DNA from: Asterionellopsis glacialis
Lineage: Eukaryota; Bacillariophyta; Plagiogrammaphyceae; Rhaphoneidales; Asterionellopsidaceae
DNA length: 32,921 bases
Direction of reading: 5' to 3'
Assembly (NCBI GenBank): GCA_014885115.2
Contig: WKLE02001630.1
Location: 1 to 32,921, forward strand
Part shown: one piece after another, positions 19,687 through 29,089 of the stretch
Numbering within the stretch: the stretch's first letter is position 1
How the letters are laid out: each line of letters opens with the position of its first letter
Made by a program: the position numbers and the translations under genes
Notes under the pieces: model-generated
What the model was told of the DNA's origin: nothing
Database searches by the model: none
Seen by the model: the letters and a program-made list of their open reading frames with translations, nothing else

Positions 19687-20402
19687 ATAATCACTGAAAA
19701 GAATCAAGTAGAAAGCTTGTCGGTCAAAGTAGATATTTTAGTAGAGATTGAATGAAAGAGTAAAGACCGATCAGAATAAACAGTCTTCAGTTGCTATAGA
19801 AGTCGCTCGTTTTAATAGTTAAATAAATACATATAGAATGCAAATTTCATAAAGTCATTTTCTTTTGCTTGTTTACATTTGAGAAACGCTTGAAAAATTT
19901 TGGGAAATACAAAAATGAACGTCCTATCTTCTCAAAATTCTTTCCAGTGAAACACAAATTGAACTTTACTAAATGAGTTGAGAATAGTGTGGAAAGGTCA
20001 ACAACGATATTTTTTTAATTGATATTGTGGTTCTGCCAGGCCGTTCCAATTTTGCGCATATTCAAATATAGTCATCTCGACTTCTTGGATCCTTTTATGG
20101 CGTTTTGCCATCTGTAGGTTAGTAATAATATGCGAAAAGACGAAGACCAGTGTGACAAAAGGTTTACAATTTTTTGATTCATGAAACATCTTATGTTATT
20201 AAAATCTAAGAATGCTCAATTTAAGATTCTAGATGACTGCAGAGAGTAGGCCTTTGTTTATGATGCAATTGATCCTTTGACTGGAATAATACTTTTTCTG
20301 TATTGCGCCATGCCCGTTTTTAAATTCTGTAACAATGCAGTTGCAATTCTTTGTGTGTGAGAGATTTTAGCTCCGAATTCGTAGTTTTATTCTTGTACAT
20401 GT
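19687..20402. other. Convergent intergenic region
   Basis: This is A/T-rich sequence between the 3' ends of the Mpv17-family and IQ-motif genes. I see no gene, RNA or repeat that I can support. Confidence 0.45.
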
Positions 20403-22634
20403 TTACTTCAATAAAGGTACCAGGTTCGTTTGTGGAGGTGTATTTTTATTTTCTTTCTTCACGAAAGGTATCCAAAAATGGAGTTGTACGGTTTTAATTA
20501 TAAGCTTTGTCACAGGAATGAAGAAAGCAATGGACCACCTTGCAATTCGGACAGGACCAACATGCACGGTACTTTTCACACTTGCAACTACCCATTTGCT
20601 CACATTGACCATTTTGGGATTCACCAATAGCTGCAATACCAGGCCTGGGATTATCCATCGTGTGAAGAATGGTTTCGGTTTCAAAAATCCTTCCTCGTCT
20701 AATTCCCCTGTGAAAAATGTAACAAACACATCTAGGAAGCATACAACGCCAACAAAGATCAAAAACTCTCGAATCACGAATTTGACTCCTTCCGCGTATG
20801 CAGTTTGTGCTTCGGGGAAAGGGCTGTTGCAGTACCAGGGAATTTCTTGTTCTTCTTTTTCCACCTTTTGGGGAGATTTCATCTTTTCAAATAATTTAGC
20901 CAACCCTTTCTTGGGGGGTTCAGGCTTAAACTTGGGTAAGCACGCATCCCATTCTTCTATCGGTGTCGGTAGTAGTTTCTGCTCAATGACTTGGTGTAGA
21001 AGCAAGGGCTGATGCGTCTCTTCATCCTTGTACTGTTGGAGCATGGGTGCTACAGCAAGCTGAGCAATTTCAAGCATGACACATATAATAAACAGACACT
21101 TCCAAACAACTGCAAACCTAGTGTTGGGTCTCATCAACAGTTTTTTGTTCAACATTTCTTTGCATTCCCTTCCGAGCTCTGCCTCAAGCTTGTACATACG
21201 TTGTCGTTGTCTGACACTGACACGGTATTCTTCATGATTGGCAACTGCCACTTCTAACTCATTATGCAATCGTTTCAATTCAGCCTCCTTTTCCAACAAA
21301 CGGACACGAGCCCGAGCAAGCATACCCTTCATTACCCTCTGTACTTTGATGGCCATTAAAGCTTCCTTTTGACCCATTAAAATTTTGAGTGCTCTTGAAT
21401 TTTTCTGTGTTACATGGGCTCGCCACCTACTCTGGATGATGATAGCAGCGCGTTCTCTCAGTTCATGTCCTTCCAATTTCCTAAACAGGTGTTGACGAAA
21501 TTTTAGAGCTATAGCAGCTTCTCTTGATTGCCTCCATTTTATAAGTAAATCTTTGCAATTACCCAAGAGTTTGTTGCAGGAGCCAATGAGGGGTGCCAAA
21601 TATTTGACCCATCGCACTACCTTCAAGATTTTTTGAACACGTTTCCAAAATCTCTTCGGATTACGAATACCCCGAAAAGCAATCCTTTTTCCAAGTTGAA
21701 TGATTTTTGGCTTAACGACATTGATAAGATCATTTTTTTTCAACCCTATCATACGTTGCACGACCATACCAACATAATGCATCAAAGCAAACACTAAACT
21801 TTGATGAGAGTGTGTTGACAGTTTGTGTTCATATTCAGGAACATTATTGTTCCCCTCGGGCATGTAAAATACGACTTCTTTATCAGAATCAAAGTCCACA
21901 TCTTTTCTGACAACTGCTTCAATGAGGTGTGCTGTTAAAATATAAAATCCTACTGGCAGTAACACCAATTGAAAAACCAACGCATGCCAATAATCACTCC
22001 ATGCACCTGTAGTCCACTCAACCGCTTCCGCCTCCTCTTCTCTTTTGATGACCGATTCTCTTAATGGGCTGCTTGAAATTTTCAACGCAAGCAGACGTTG
22101 ACGATCAAGGTCTTTTAAAACTACTTGTCGATGGTGGTATGCATTCACAAAAGAATTGACAAACCAAAGTACAGCAAAGAACATATAAATGGTTGCACCA
22201 TTGTCACGGAGCCATTCAATGCTGCTCATGTACCATTCTTCTTCACGCTCTCCAGACAAGCCTTTTTCATAAACAATTGTCTTGACACCAAAAAAAGATA
22301 GATTTTCTTCTTCGAGGTTTTGAGTATGTGAATCATTACCGTCGACTTGTTCTTGCTTCATTTCGCCCAAGAACATGGCCGGTAAAAATACCGACAGGAA
22401 GTCAAACAAACCTGATGTTGCCATTATAAAATACCACGTGACTTTGATGAAACCATACGAATCCTGATTTGTCGCCTCCATTAAATCTGTGAGTGTATCT
22501 CGCCTCCGCATTTGTTTTTTGCGGAGGCGCTTGGGTTTGTTAGTAGATTGCTCATCCCAACGTATCTTTTTCGGACTTTCAGGAGTTAGAGGAATGGCGG
22601 AAGGTGCCACCCCTTCTTGAGCCTTTGGTCCCAT
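20403..22634 (-). CDS. Multi-pass membrane protein with IQ (calmodulin-binding) motifs, otherwise unknown
   Basis: The frame opens at GTG 22667 with a stop just upstream, so the first ATG (22634) is used, giving 743 residues. Hydrophobic segments at about 66-90, 148-165, 216-240, 508-532, 618-642 and 697-717 suggest five to seven membrane passes. The central region (about 300-500) is very basic and helical. It contains two IQ-like motifs, IIIQSRWRAHVTQK (398-411) and IKVQRVMKGMLARARV (429-444), followed by a coiled-coil-like stretch (447-490). IQ motifs bind calmodulin or related EF-hand proteins, so a calcium-linked role at a membrane is a reasonable inference. I do not recognise the family. 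The last codons (NLVPLLK) overlap a copy of the dispersed TACCAGG-type motif at 20416-20424. Confidence 0.85.
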   Translation of the reverse strand: MGPKAQEGVAPSAIPLTPESPKKIRWDEQSTNKPKRLRKKQMRRRDTLTDLMEATNQDSYGFIKVTWYFIMATSGLFDFLSVFLPAMFLGEMKQEQVDGNDSHTQNLEEENLSFFGVKTIVYEKGLSGEREEEWYMSSIEWLRDNGATIYMFFAVLWFVNSFVNAYHHRQVVLKDLDRQRLLALKISSSPLRESVIKREEEAEAVEWTTGAWSDYWHALVFQLVLLPVGFYILTAHLIEAVVRKDVDFDSDKEVVFYMPEGNNNVPEYEHKLSTHSHQSLVFALMHYVGMVVQRMIGLKKNDLINVVKPKIIQLGKRIAFRGIRNPKRFWKRVQKILKVVRWVKYLAPLIGSCNKLLGNCKDLLIKWRQSREAAIALKFRQHLFRKLEGHELRERAAIIIQSRWRAHVTQKNSRALKILMGQKEALMAIKVQRVMKGMLARARVRLLEKEAELKRLHNELEVAVANHEEYRVSVRQRQRMYKLEAELGRECKEMLNKKLLMRPNTRFAVVWKCLFIICVMLEIAQLAVAPMLQQYKDEETHQPLLLHQVIEQKLLPTPIEEWDACLPKFKPEPPKKGLAKLFEKMKSPQKVEKEEQEIPWYCNSPFPEAQTAYAEGVKFVIREFLIFVGVVCFLDVFVTFFTGELDEEGFLKPKPFFTRWIIPGLVLQLLVNPKMVNVSKWVVASVKSTVHVGPVRIARWSIAFFIPVTKLIIKTVQLHFWIPFVKKENKNTPPQTNLVPLLK

Positions 22635-22891
22635 ACTAGTATTGTTCGGTATCTTTTTATTGGTCACCGTATCTTTGTTCTGCGGTATTGATTATTGTGC
22701 AAACTACCCTTGTTTATACCGACGTCCTCTAGAGACCTCGCCGACACTCAGTCTGCATTGCGAAATGAGAAATGAGAAAATGGACCAGATGATCTGCAAA
22801 TAAGGTTGAGAACAAAAGAAAACGTTGTGTTTACAACAGGGATGATAGTCTCTCTATCATCTTCTCTTGTGTGTAGGTCCTACGTTCTACA

Positions 22892-22964
22892 GTACCTGGT
22901 ACAAATATGGTACTAATTTTGTGGAATCTACATTACCTGGTATGGTACCAGTTGGTACCAGGTA
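22892..22964. repeat. Cluster of TACCTGGTA/TACCAGGTA motifs
   Basis: GTACCTGGTAC is at 22892-22902, TACCTGGTA at 22934-22942, and GGTACCAGGTA on the opposite strand at 22954-22964, with a degenerate copy (GGTACCAG) between the last two. Copies in both orientations give the cluster an inverted-repeat character. Confidence 0.75.
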
Positions 22965-23360
22965 AAATGTTTGCGTTGGTACCATAATACCATTGTACTC
23001 GTACAATTATCAGTTTGGATGGAGTTCGTGACGTATAGATACTGCTGAGGCTATTTGTTCGTGAAACCATACACAGTATTGATACTGGTGATATATCTGG
23101 TACAAAAACACGTACGGAAAATACATCTTTGTATGATTGCGTAATTTTTTAAAGTTAGTAGGACTATTTCTGGAACATCGTCTCAACCTTCCTGGTATTT
23201 AAAAAAAGGCTCTTCTATTTTTAAAGATTTACCTCAAGGAGATGGTGTCCTCTATGTCCACCAATCATATTATTTCTCTTTTTTCCGGGTCTTTGATGAC
23301 ACGAAATCCACCTCCTTGCGGGCCTGGCAGGTAATATATTGGTAACCCAGGTAATTCCTG

Positions 23361-23460
23361 TACCTGGTATTCTAGAGAGGACTACCCTAAAACTACCTTG
23401 AACCCCACTAGTCGCATGAACACAAAAGCCCGTGACCATAACTCAAGACATACCAGGTAC
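23361..23460. repeat. TACCTGGTA motif beside TCTAGAGA, and a reverse copy
   Basis: TACCTGGTA (23361-23369) is followed after one base by TCTAGAGA (23371-23378). TACCAGGTAC follows at 23451-23460. The two motif families therefore occur side by side here. Confidence 0.7.
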
Positions 23461-23750
23461 AGTACTTACTACCCCCAGATTTCACGCTACTAGTGACTGT
23501 CTGTTCCGGTACAACATGAACGGGAGAGGAAAGGTATTTCTTTGGCGTATCTTTGTGATGAGTGATGGGAAATCTTGATGTCATCTATCATCACTCTCTC
23601 TAGAGAGGACTGCCTAGTCCTAGACAAGTACTGGTAGGAAGACTTCTTTCTGCTGTTACAGAGAAGTCTGAGGCACGACGACCAAGTCTCTAGACAGTCT
23701 ATCGGGAGATCTAGTCGTTACAACAATCGCCAACCATCGACCATTTGAAG

Positions 23751-24665
23751 ATGTTGCGATTCCTGTGTTTGACGGTTTCTGTTCTTCAAACAAGCAAATC
23801 GAGCCTTGCCTTCCAAACTCTGCAAAGGTCTCAGCCAAGAACAGTGCCCCTTGTTACCCGGTCAGTGCAACATCCATTCACTGAGACTAGCTGCATGAAG
23901 ATGTATCAGCCAAAGGGAGTCCTAACAGAGGTGACCAACAACAACGACACGATCTCAAACAACAATGGTACTCGACAGACGCATAAACTTGCCGTTGCCC
24001 TTGCCACAGTAGGTATCGTACTGGGGACACCCACCACTGCTTTGGCGGCGACTGCTGACCCTGTCTCCAGTGCCGTGTTGGCGTGGCTTCACTTTCTCGG
24101 GATTGTCGGAATCGCCGGTGGTTTGATTACGGAACGCCTCGTCCTCAAGAAGAATATGAGCGTCGATGAAGAAAACATTATCAACGCCGCGGACCTCATT
24201 TATGGACTGTCGGCCTTTTCCATGTTGGTCTCGGGATACTTTCGCACCACGGGATTTGCAAAGGGATGGGAATATTACCAGCACGAACCAATCTTTTGGT
24301 TGAAAATGTCTTCAGTAGCGGTACTTGGCGGATTATCATTCTTTCCTGCCATTGTATTTTTCCGACGCGACATGGCCCGCAAGGAGGGACAAACCCTACC
24401 ACCCCTCTCGGATGCCTTGGTGGATCGCTGTTCGACAATAATCAATGCTGAAATTCTTGCCCTGTTAACAATCCCTTTATTTGCTAGTTTGATGGCACGA
24501 GGTGTCTTGTACATGGACAACTTCCCATGGCCTCTCGGGGTGGGTCTTTACGTAGTTAGCTTGGGAGGTGCTGGTTTCAAATATGGCAAGGAAGCTTTTG
24601 ATATGATGGAATCGGAGGGAGCACTGGTACCCGTCACCGCGGAGGACGACACAAACACTCCATAG
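23751..24665 (+). CDS. Plastid-targeted DUF2214 membrane protein
   Basis: The frame opens at TTG 23745; the first ATG is 23751, giving 304 residues and no introns. The signal peptide (1-20) ends SSLA-FQTL, matching the diatom plastid cleavage motif with Phe at +1, and is followed by a basic, Ser/Thr-rich transit region. A second hydrophobic segment (79-99) ends in TTALAA-TADP, like a thylakoid-transfer signal. The body (105-285) fits DUF2214: VLAWLHFLGIVGIAGGLITERLVLK, INAADLIYGLSAFSMLVSGYFRTT, KGWEYYQHEPIFWLKMSSVAVLGGLSFFPAIVFFRR and INAEILALLTIPLFASLMARG, about four membrane helices. The family also occurs in bacteria and its function is unknown to me. Codons here are visibly richer in G/C at third positions than in neighbouring genes, which may reflect high expression. 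Confidence 0.85.
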   Translation: MLRFLCLTVSVLQTSKSSLAFQTLQRSQPRTVPLVTRSVQHPFTETSCMKMYQPKGVLTEVTNNNDTISNNNGTRQTHKLAVALATVGIVLGTPTTALAATADPVSSAVLAWLHFLGIVGIAGGLITERLVLKKNMSVDEENIINAADLIYGLSAFSMLVSGYFRTTGFAKGWEYYQHEPIFWLKMSSVAVLGGLSFFPAIVFFRRDMARKEGQTLPPLSDALVDRCSTIINAEILALLTIPLFASLMARGVLYMDNFPWPLGVGLYVVSLGGAGFKYGKEAFDMMESEGALVPVTAEDDTNTP

Positions 24666-25566
24666 GAAACATAAAAGAAAGGTAGGGGAAACAGTTGCAA
24701 AGCTTTCATTATAGGAGCTAAGGCGTCATTGCAATGAGCACCCACCTACTGCCTCAACCCAGGTAGGCTATAGGCACAGCACGCCTTCCAAAAGCAAGAA
24801 TGAAGACGACGATGTCGACAATGATAAGTGTTCAGGAATGTTATCAAGATCCATAGTATCCATGGTCTAACCTATAGAAACTCTTTACTTTGAGAGAATA
24901 ATCATGATGAACTATTTTTTGTTCTCAAATAATATGATGTATCTAAGACAGAAAAGATGAAAAATAAAGCAAACGTGCTCTACTCTCTCATACAAGAACA
25001 ATCATTTTGAAATGTTCAGCCTTTTCGTGTTCTTTAAATAACACCCATACAGTAGAGATAAAAGACTATGTTCAATGGAATGTAATTTAAAAATAAAACA
25101 ATAATTTTCTTTTTATTCATTACGTATGATCGCACCTCGCTCGGCTGTTGGGCAAGCCAGTCTGCCGCCAGCGTGTGCACAATCGATTCATTGTTTGTCC
25201 ATACAACAGAATATTTCCGTATATTCGGTACATGTCAACTGCAAAACAAATTTGTCGTCTCCGGTTGGAATTGTTGTCTAGCACGAATCACCACCATGTC
25301 TCATCTACTCAATGCTTCTGTATATTCCATCACGATCATTTTTAGTACGAGACTTTGGCTAAAATGACACACATATGGTTTTATAAATAATAAAAAATTT
25401 CATTCCATTATCATGCATGTGAAACGTGTCGTCCAACCATATTTCATACGCAGTAACGGATACCGGTGGGACCTAGGACTGAACATAGTAATGAATATCA
25501 CATTTCATGCATTGGACTTATGTGCCTCCAAAGAAAAAGGGAACAAGAGATCACGGGAAACACACC
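24666..25566. other. Intergenic region
   Basis: No gene is seen between the DUF2214 and GH64-like genes. Open frames at 25148-25367 and 25413-25697 overlap in several phases and look random. A CACCTCGCTCGG string at 25135 resembles one near 32690. Confidence 0.4.
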
Positions 25567-27507
25567 ATGACAAACAAGATCAGAACAACTTTCCAATCTA
25601 TGTCATCCAAGACTTCCATGACAACATCATTACTTTTTGTGTTGTTGGTGTCACTATTGGAACAACAAGCACAAGCAGGAGTACAGAGAGAGCGTGAGCG
25701 TGTCTTCTCGAAGCAGAGCCTGGCGTGGGAGAGTGGAATTCCATCAACGATGGTATCACAAAATATCCACATAAACATCGTTAATGAACGCATCCAACCT
25801 ACACTACAACCGTTGCATGCTTTGTTCACAGCGGGAAGTGTAACTGGTTTAAGTGGGCCTATAGCAAAGGATACATCTACACCGTTGCAGGGAATGTATA
25901 CAAGCGTAAGTGCTGATTCTGCACAGGCTGGACGTCTCTATGTGGGATATGGAACTCTGCCATCTCCACCACCTGCCCAACCTATACCTGAATCAGAAAC
26001 GCAATATTATGGATGGATTGAATTTACAGGTGACGAAAACGAAATATGGATTAATCTTTCCAATGTAGATGTTATGGCATTGCCATTGACTTTGAAGGGA
26101 ACCGACGTAAATGGAAATCCATTTTCCTTGGGATATAAAAATTCTGTCAAGGAAATTGTGGAACAATTAGAAGTATTGGCACCAGATGCTGTAGTTGAAG
26201 TACCCAACATATTACCGAATGGACAAACCATAAAGAAAATTGTTGGTCCTAACAAATTTCCTGAAGCATATCCAAGTTATGATTCTTATCTACAATCATT
26301 GGTAGACGCCGAGGCTCAATTGTCCATGGTTCCCGATCCTGTCGAATACGGTGATCCATTACAAACCTACGAGGGAAAATTCTATAAAGATGGTGATTAC
26401 ATCTTGAGTTTGACCAACGTAGAAAACGGAAAGGTATTCCGTATATTGAGGGAACAATTGACAACACGTGTATTATATGAATGCGATGGTGCTACCATAG
26501 AATGGGGTGATGGACCCGATCCACCTACCCTACCTGCCAATTCGGGATTGACCACACCAAGTTCAATGTTTCGCAATGTATGTATTGGTATCAATCAAGG
26601 ATACTTTACGCCATCAGGTGATAATAATTGTGTTAACTTTGCATTTCATAAGCCATTTGCTCAAACTGACCAAGGAACTGGACGTGGTAATGCTTATGCC
26701 AAAATTATACACGAATCATCCAATTCGTATGGATTTCCATACTCGGATGCAAATCTTAAGGTATTGATCCGATCGAAACCTAAATCATTACTGACACTCA
26801 CAGTACGTGATGAAAATTCAAGAGGCGATTATGATGATACACTCTTCAAGACGCAAAATATGCCTGGTTTGAGTCGGATTGGATTTGCGATGGGTGGTAA
26901 TTCACAACGTTTAGGTATGATTCGTCTCGGTAACTGTCGATACTTACCCACCAAAGATGGTGGTGCCTATGGTGGATTTTTACCTGAAGTCTCAACATGG
27001 ACTAAAATGGAATTTTGGAATATAACCGGAGAAGAAGATGGTAACGACGAGGACCTATCATCATCCATGGGTCACATTTGGATTCGAACCAAGCTTCCAT
27101 GGGAAACAAATAACATGAATACAACAAATAACCTCAATACAACTAATAACCTTCAAACTGGCAAAAAAGGCAAAGGTAAAGGTGACGATGGTGACGGAGA
27201 TGGTGGTCCTATTCTACCACCCAATCCTCCATCTACGGATTATGTTATTGTGGGTGAATCAGGGATACCTCTTCCTCTCGTAACGATACTGGAAGATGGG
27301 CATGTTAGCTTTACATGGGGTTCTGACCTTGTTGTGACGGGTCCGTCACCTGACCAACCTCCAGAGGATAGCGATAATAATTTTGGATTCACCATATCAG
27401 CACACAGTGCAGCGACTGGAGGAAAATCAAAAAGGGGCACAAAGGGTACATCATCATTTCTTATGGTATTATCAACATTGTTGCTGTTCTTATTTTCACT
27501 ATTTTAG
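25567..27507 (+). CDS. Secreted, probably GPI-anchored GH64/thaumatin-like superfamily protein
   Basis: An ATG at 25507 would add a long, highly charged leader before the signal peptide, so ATG 25567 (or 25600) is preferred. It is followed by TTSLLFVLLVSLLEQQAQA, a clear signal peptide. From 25567 the protein has 646 residues. The central domain resembles GH64 beta-1,3-glucanase/thaumatin-like folds: EIWINLSNVDVMALPLTLKG (about 160-179), CVNFAFHKPF (about 355-364) and NSYGFPYSDANL (about 385-396). Catalytic residues could not be assigned. An Asn/Thr-rich linker with glycosylation sequons (NTTNN repeats) and a Lys/Gly/Asp-rich spacer follow. The last 18 residues (SSFLMVLSTLLLFLFSLF) are a hydrophobic tail after a basic hinge, as in GPI-anchor signals. 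A role at the cell wall or in beta-glucan turnover is inferred. Confidence 0.72.
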   Translation: MTNKIRTTFQSMSSKTSMTTSLLFVLLVSLLEQQAQAGVQRERERVFSKQSLAWESGIPSTMVSQNIHINIVNERIQPTLQPLHALFTAGSVTGLSGPIAKDTSTPLQGMYTSVSADSAQAGRLYVGYGTLPSPPPAQPIPESETQYYGWIEFTGDENEIWINLSNVDVMALPLTLKGTDVNGNPFSLGYKNSVKEIVEQLEVLAPDAVVEVPNILPNGQTIKKIVGPNKFPEAYPSYDSYLQSLVDAEAQLSMVPDPVEYGDPLQTYEGKFYKDGDYILSLTNVENGKVFRILREQLTTRVLYECDGATIEWGDGPDPPTLPANSGLTTPSSMFRNVCIGINQGYFTPSGDNNCVNFAFHKPFAQTDQGTGRGNAYAKIIHESSNSYGFPYSDANLKVLIRSKPKSLLTLTVRDENSRGDYDDTLFKTQNMPGLSRIGFAMGGNSQRLGMIRLGNCRYLPTKDGGAYGGFLPEVSTWTKMEFWNITGEEDGNDEDLSSSMGHIWIRTKLPWETNNMNTTNNLNTTNNLQTGKKGKGKGDDGDGDGGPILPPNPPSTDYVIVGESGIPLPLVTILEDGHVSFTWGSDLVVTGPSPDQPPEDSDNNFGFTISAHSAATGGKSKRGTKGTSSFLMVLSTLLLFLFSLF

Positions 27508-27904
27508 AACAACAACAACCTTAACGAGGCGAAAGCACGGTTTGTATATTACTGTGCTTTGATGAAAATCTGTACAACATACAATCTATATTTGTAAAAC
27601 GCGATGACTCCCAAAATCACACTTGATGGTGGGAAGTCCGATGGATTGAATCCCAAGATAATCAATCTATCTATAATATACCTACTGAGTTAAAATAGGG
27701 AATACGCATTATCTAACAAAGACATGTCTTATTTGATTTGATTGCAGAATTAGTTACGAAGCCCAATTTACTGACAATTGATGACTTTATGCTTCATTTC
27801 TTACACTTTATCACAAAGTTTTTTTAACTGTCCTCTTTGTTAAAAACAATTTGACACCTACTTTTTTTGTATAATCCAATGTGCCTCTTCTTTCTTTCTT
27901 TTTT
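27508..27904. other. Convergent intergenic region
   Basis: This is A/T-rich sequence between the 3' ends of the GH64-like and NDUFAF3-type genes. Nothing is recognised. Confidence 0.45.
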
Positions 27905-28603
27905 TTATTCTTCACTATCTACAATCAATGCAGCTGCCACTGACCGGTCTTCACCATTCAATATATTAAATGTACCCATGGCATGTGCTAAATCCAATTT
28001 TTCAACAATAATGTCTTTCTGTTGTTTCATTTCAACTTTGATACGTTCTAGTTCCTGTTGTGGTATCGGTTTGTTGCTACCAATAAATAAGTATTTGACA
28101 GATGGTTTGTACAGCAAAATTGGTGATAAGGATTCTAATGTCAAATCGTTAGAACTTGGCATTTTCCATAAAAAACATGCATGTGGAAACGCAAGGATAG
28201 ACCCTTCCATATGCATTTGCCCTGATGTCTTATCATCCATTTCCTTATCTACTTTTTGTATAGCTCCCTTGACATCAAATCCTGTAGGTGCATAGGCTTC
28301 TAATACAATCTTGGGACGTTTACTAAATGCCAATGAATCTTGTAATAAATCAGTACCAGCACCTGTCCAATCAGATAAATACCGTTTAGCAGTAGTGGTA
28401 TTCTTGGTTGTGATATGTGACGGTTGCTGTTGGTGTGATTGGTCGTGGGGGTACGAAGAAGAACGAGGGAAAGGAGAAGCCTGTCGGACAGATAATGGAT
28501 TATTCATGCGACTACTACTACAACCGGCATAACCACTCTTTCGAATATGCAAGGTATAAAATTTCCTTGGTACAACGGAAAGTTTCATTTGTTGCCCTAA
28601 CAT
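27905..28603 (-). CDS. NDUFAF3: NDUFAF3-type mitochondrial complex I assembly factor (Mth938/DUF498 domain)
   Basis: The frame opens at TTG 28615; the first ATG is 28603, giving 232 residues without introns. The first 70 residues are rich in Arg, Ser, Gln and Pro with almost no acidic residues, fitting a mitochondrial presequence. Residues 102-229 match the Mth938-like domain: EAYAPTGFDVKG, GSILAFPHACFLWKM, LTLESLSPILLY, VKYLFIGSNKPIPQQ, EKLDLAHAMGTFNILNGEDRSVAAALI. The last segment corresponds to the family's conserved A-x-x-T/x-N-x-L-x-x-E-x-R-x-V-A-A-A-L block. In animals NDUFAF3 helps assemble early complex I modules in the mitochondrial matrix. The same role here is likely but not shown by the sequence alone. 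Confidence 0.82.
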   Translation of the reverse strand: MLGQQMKLSVVPRKFYTLHIRKSGYAGCSSSRMNNPLSVRQASPFPRSSSYPHDQSHQQQPSHITTKNTTTAKRYLSDWTGAGTDLLQDSLAFSKRPKIVLEAYAPTGFDVKGAIQKVDKEMDDKTSGQMHMEGSILAFPHACFLWKMPSSNDLTLESLSPILLYKPSVKYLFIGSNKPIPQQELERIKVEMKQQKDIIVEKLDLAHAMGTFNILNGEDRSVAAALIVDSEE

Positions 28604-29089
28604 TTTGTGATACAATTTGTTCTGTCTTCAATTTTCTTGGTAGTGCGGGCTTCTGTGTGTTTCACAATGAGTCGATCTTTTCGAATGAAGAGAAGCAAAC
28701 CTTTCGAGTTTCGTTTTTTTTTAAAATTTGAGAGGTAAAACTAAATGTTGCACACCGGAGTAAAGTTCGGATCTCTAGAGAAGACGATGATGAGAGACAA
28801 CATGAAAGGGCGGAGATAGGTTGTCGGTTGTAAGCAATCTGGACTGCTCATTCTTTCGCTCTGTGGGATGCTTTCGAGCTTTTCTGCGTCATCGGCGGGG
28901 GTTAAACCCCATATTTTGTTTAGGCTACGGCCTCTTCGGTCGATACAGAAATTTGACAATATAAGGTTAGGGATGGTTGAGTCAGACGAAGTGGAGAGAC
29001 AAATAGGACTAGGGTTAATTTACACATCTGCTCTAGTCTAGAGAGGATGGAGTTTTCCACATTTCACATTGCCAAATTTTTTTGTTACA
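28604..29089. other. Intergenic region
   Basis: This lies upstream of the NDUFAF3-type gene and downstream of the LRR gene, both on the minus strand. It has TCTAGAGA-type sites near 28773 and 29037. No gene is supported. Confidence 0.4.

Larger units (their letters stand above)
22635..23750. other. Divergent intergenic region dense in the dispersed motif
   Basis: This lies between the starts of the IQ-motif gene (-) and the DUF2214 gene (+). It holds many copies of TACCTGGTA/TACCAGGTA, several TCTAGAGA palindromes and a hairpin AGGACT-GCCT-AGTCCT at 23606-23621. No gene is supported. Confidence 0.55.

Noticed and set aside
27078..27098. GGTTCGAATCC on the minus strand, like a tRNA T-loop
   Set aside because: It lies inside the GH64-like coding region (HIWIRTKL) and no cloverleaf can be built around it.
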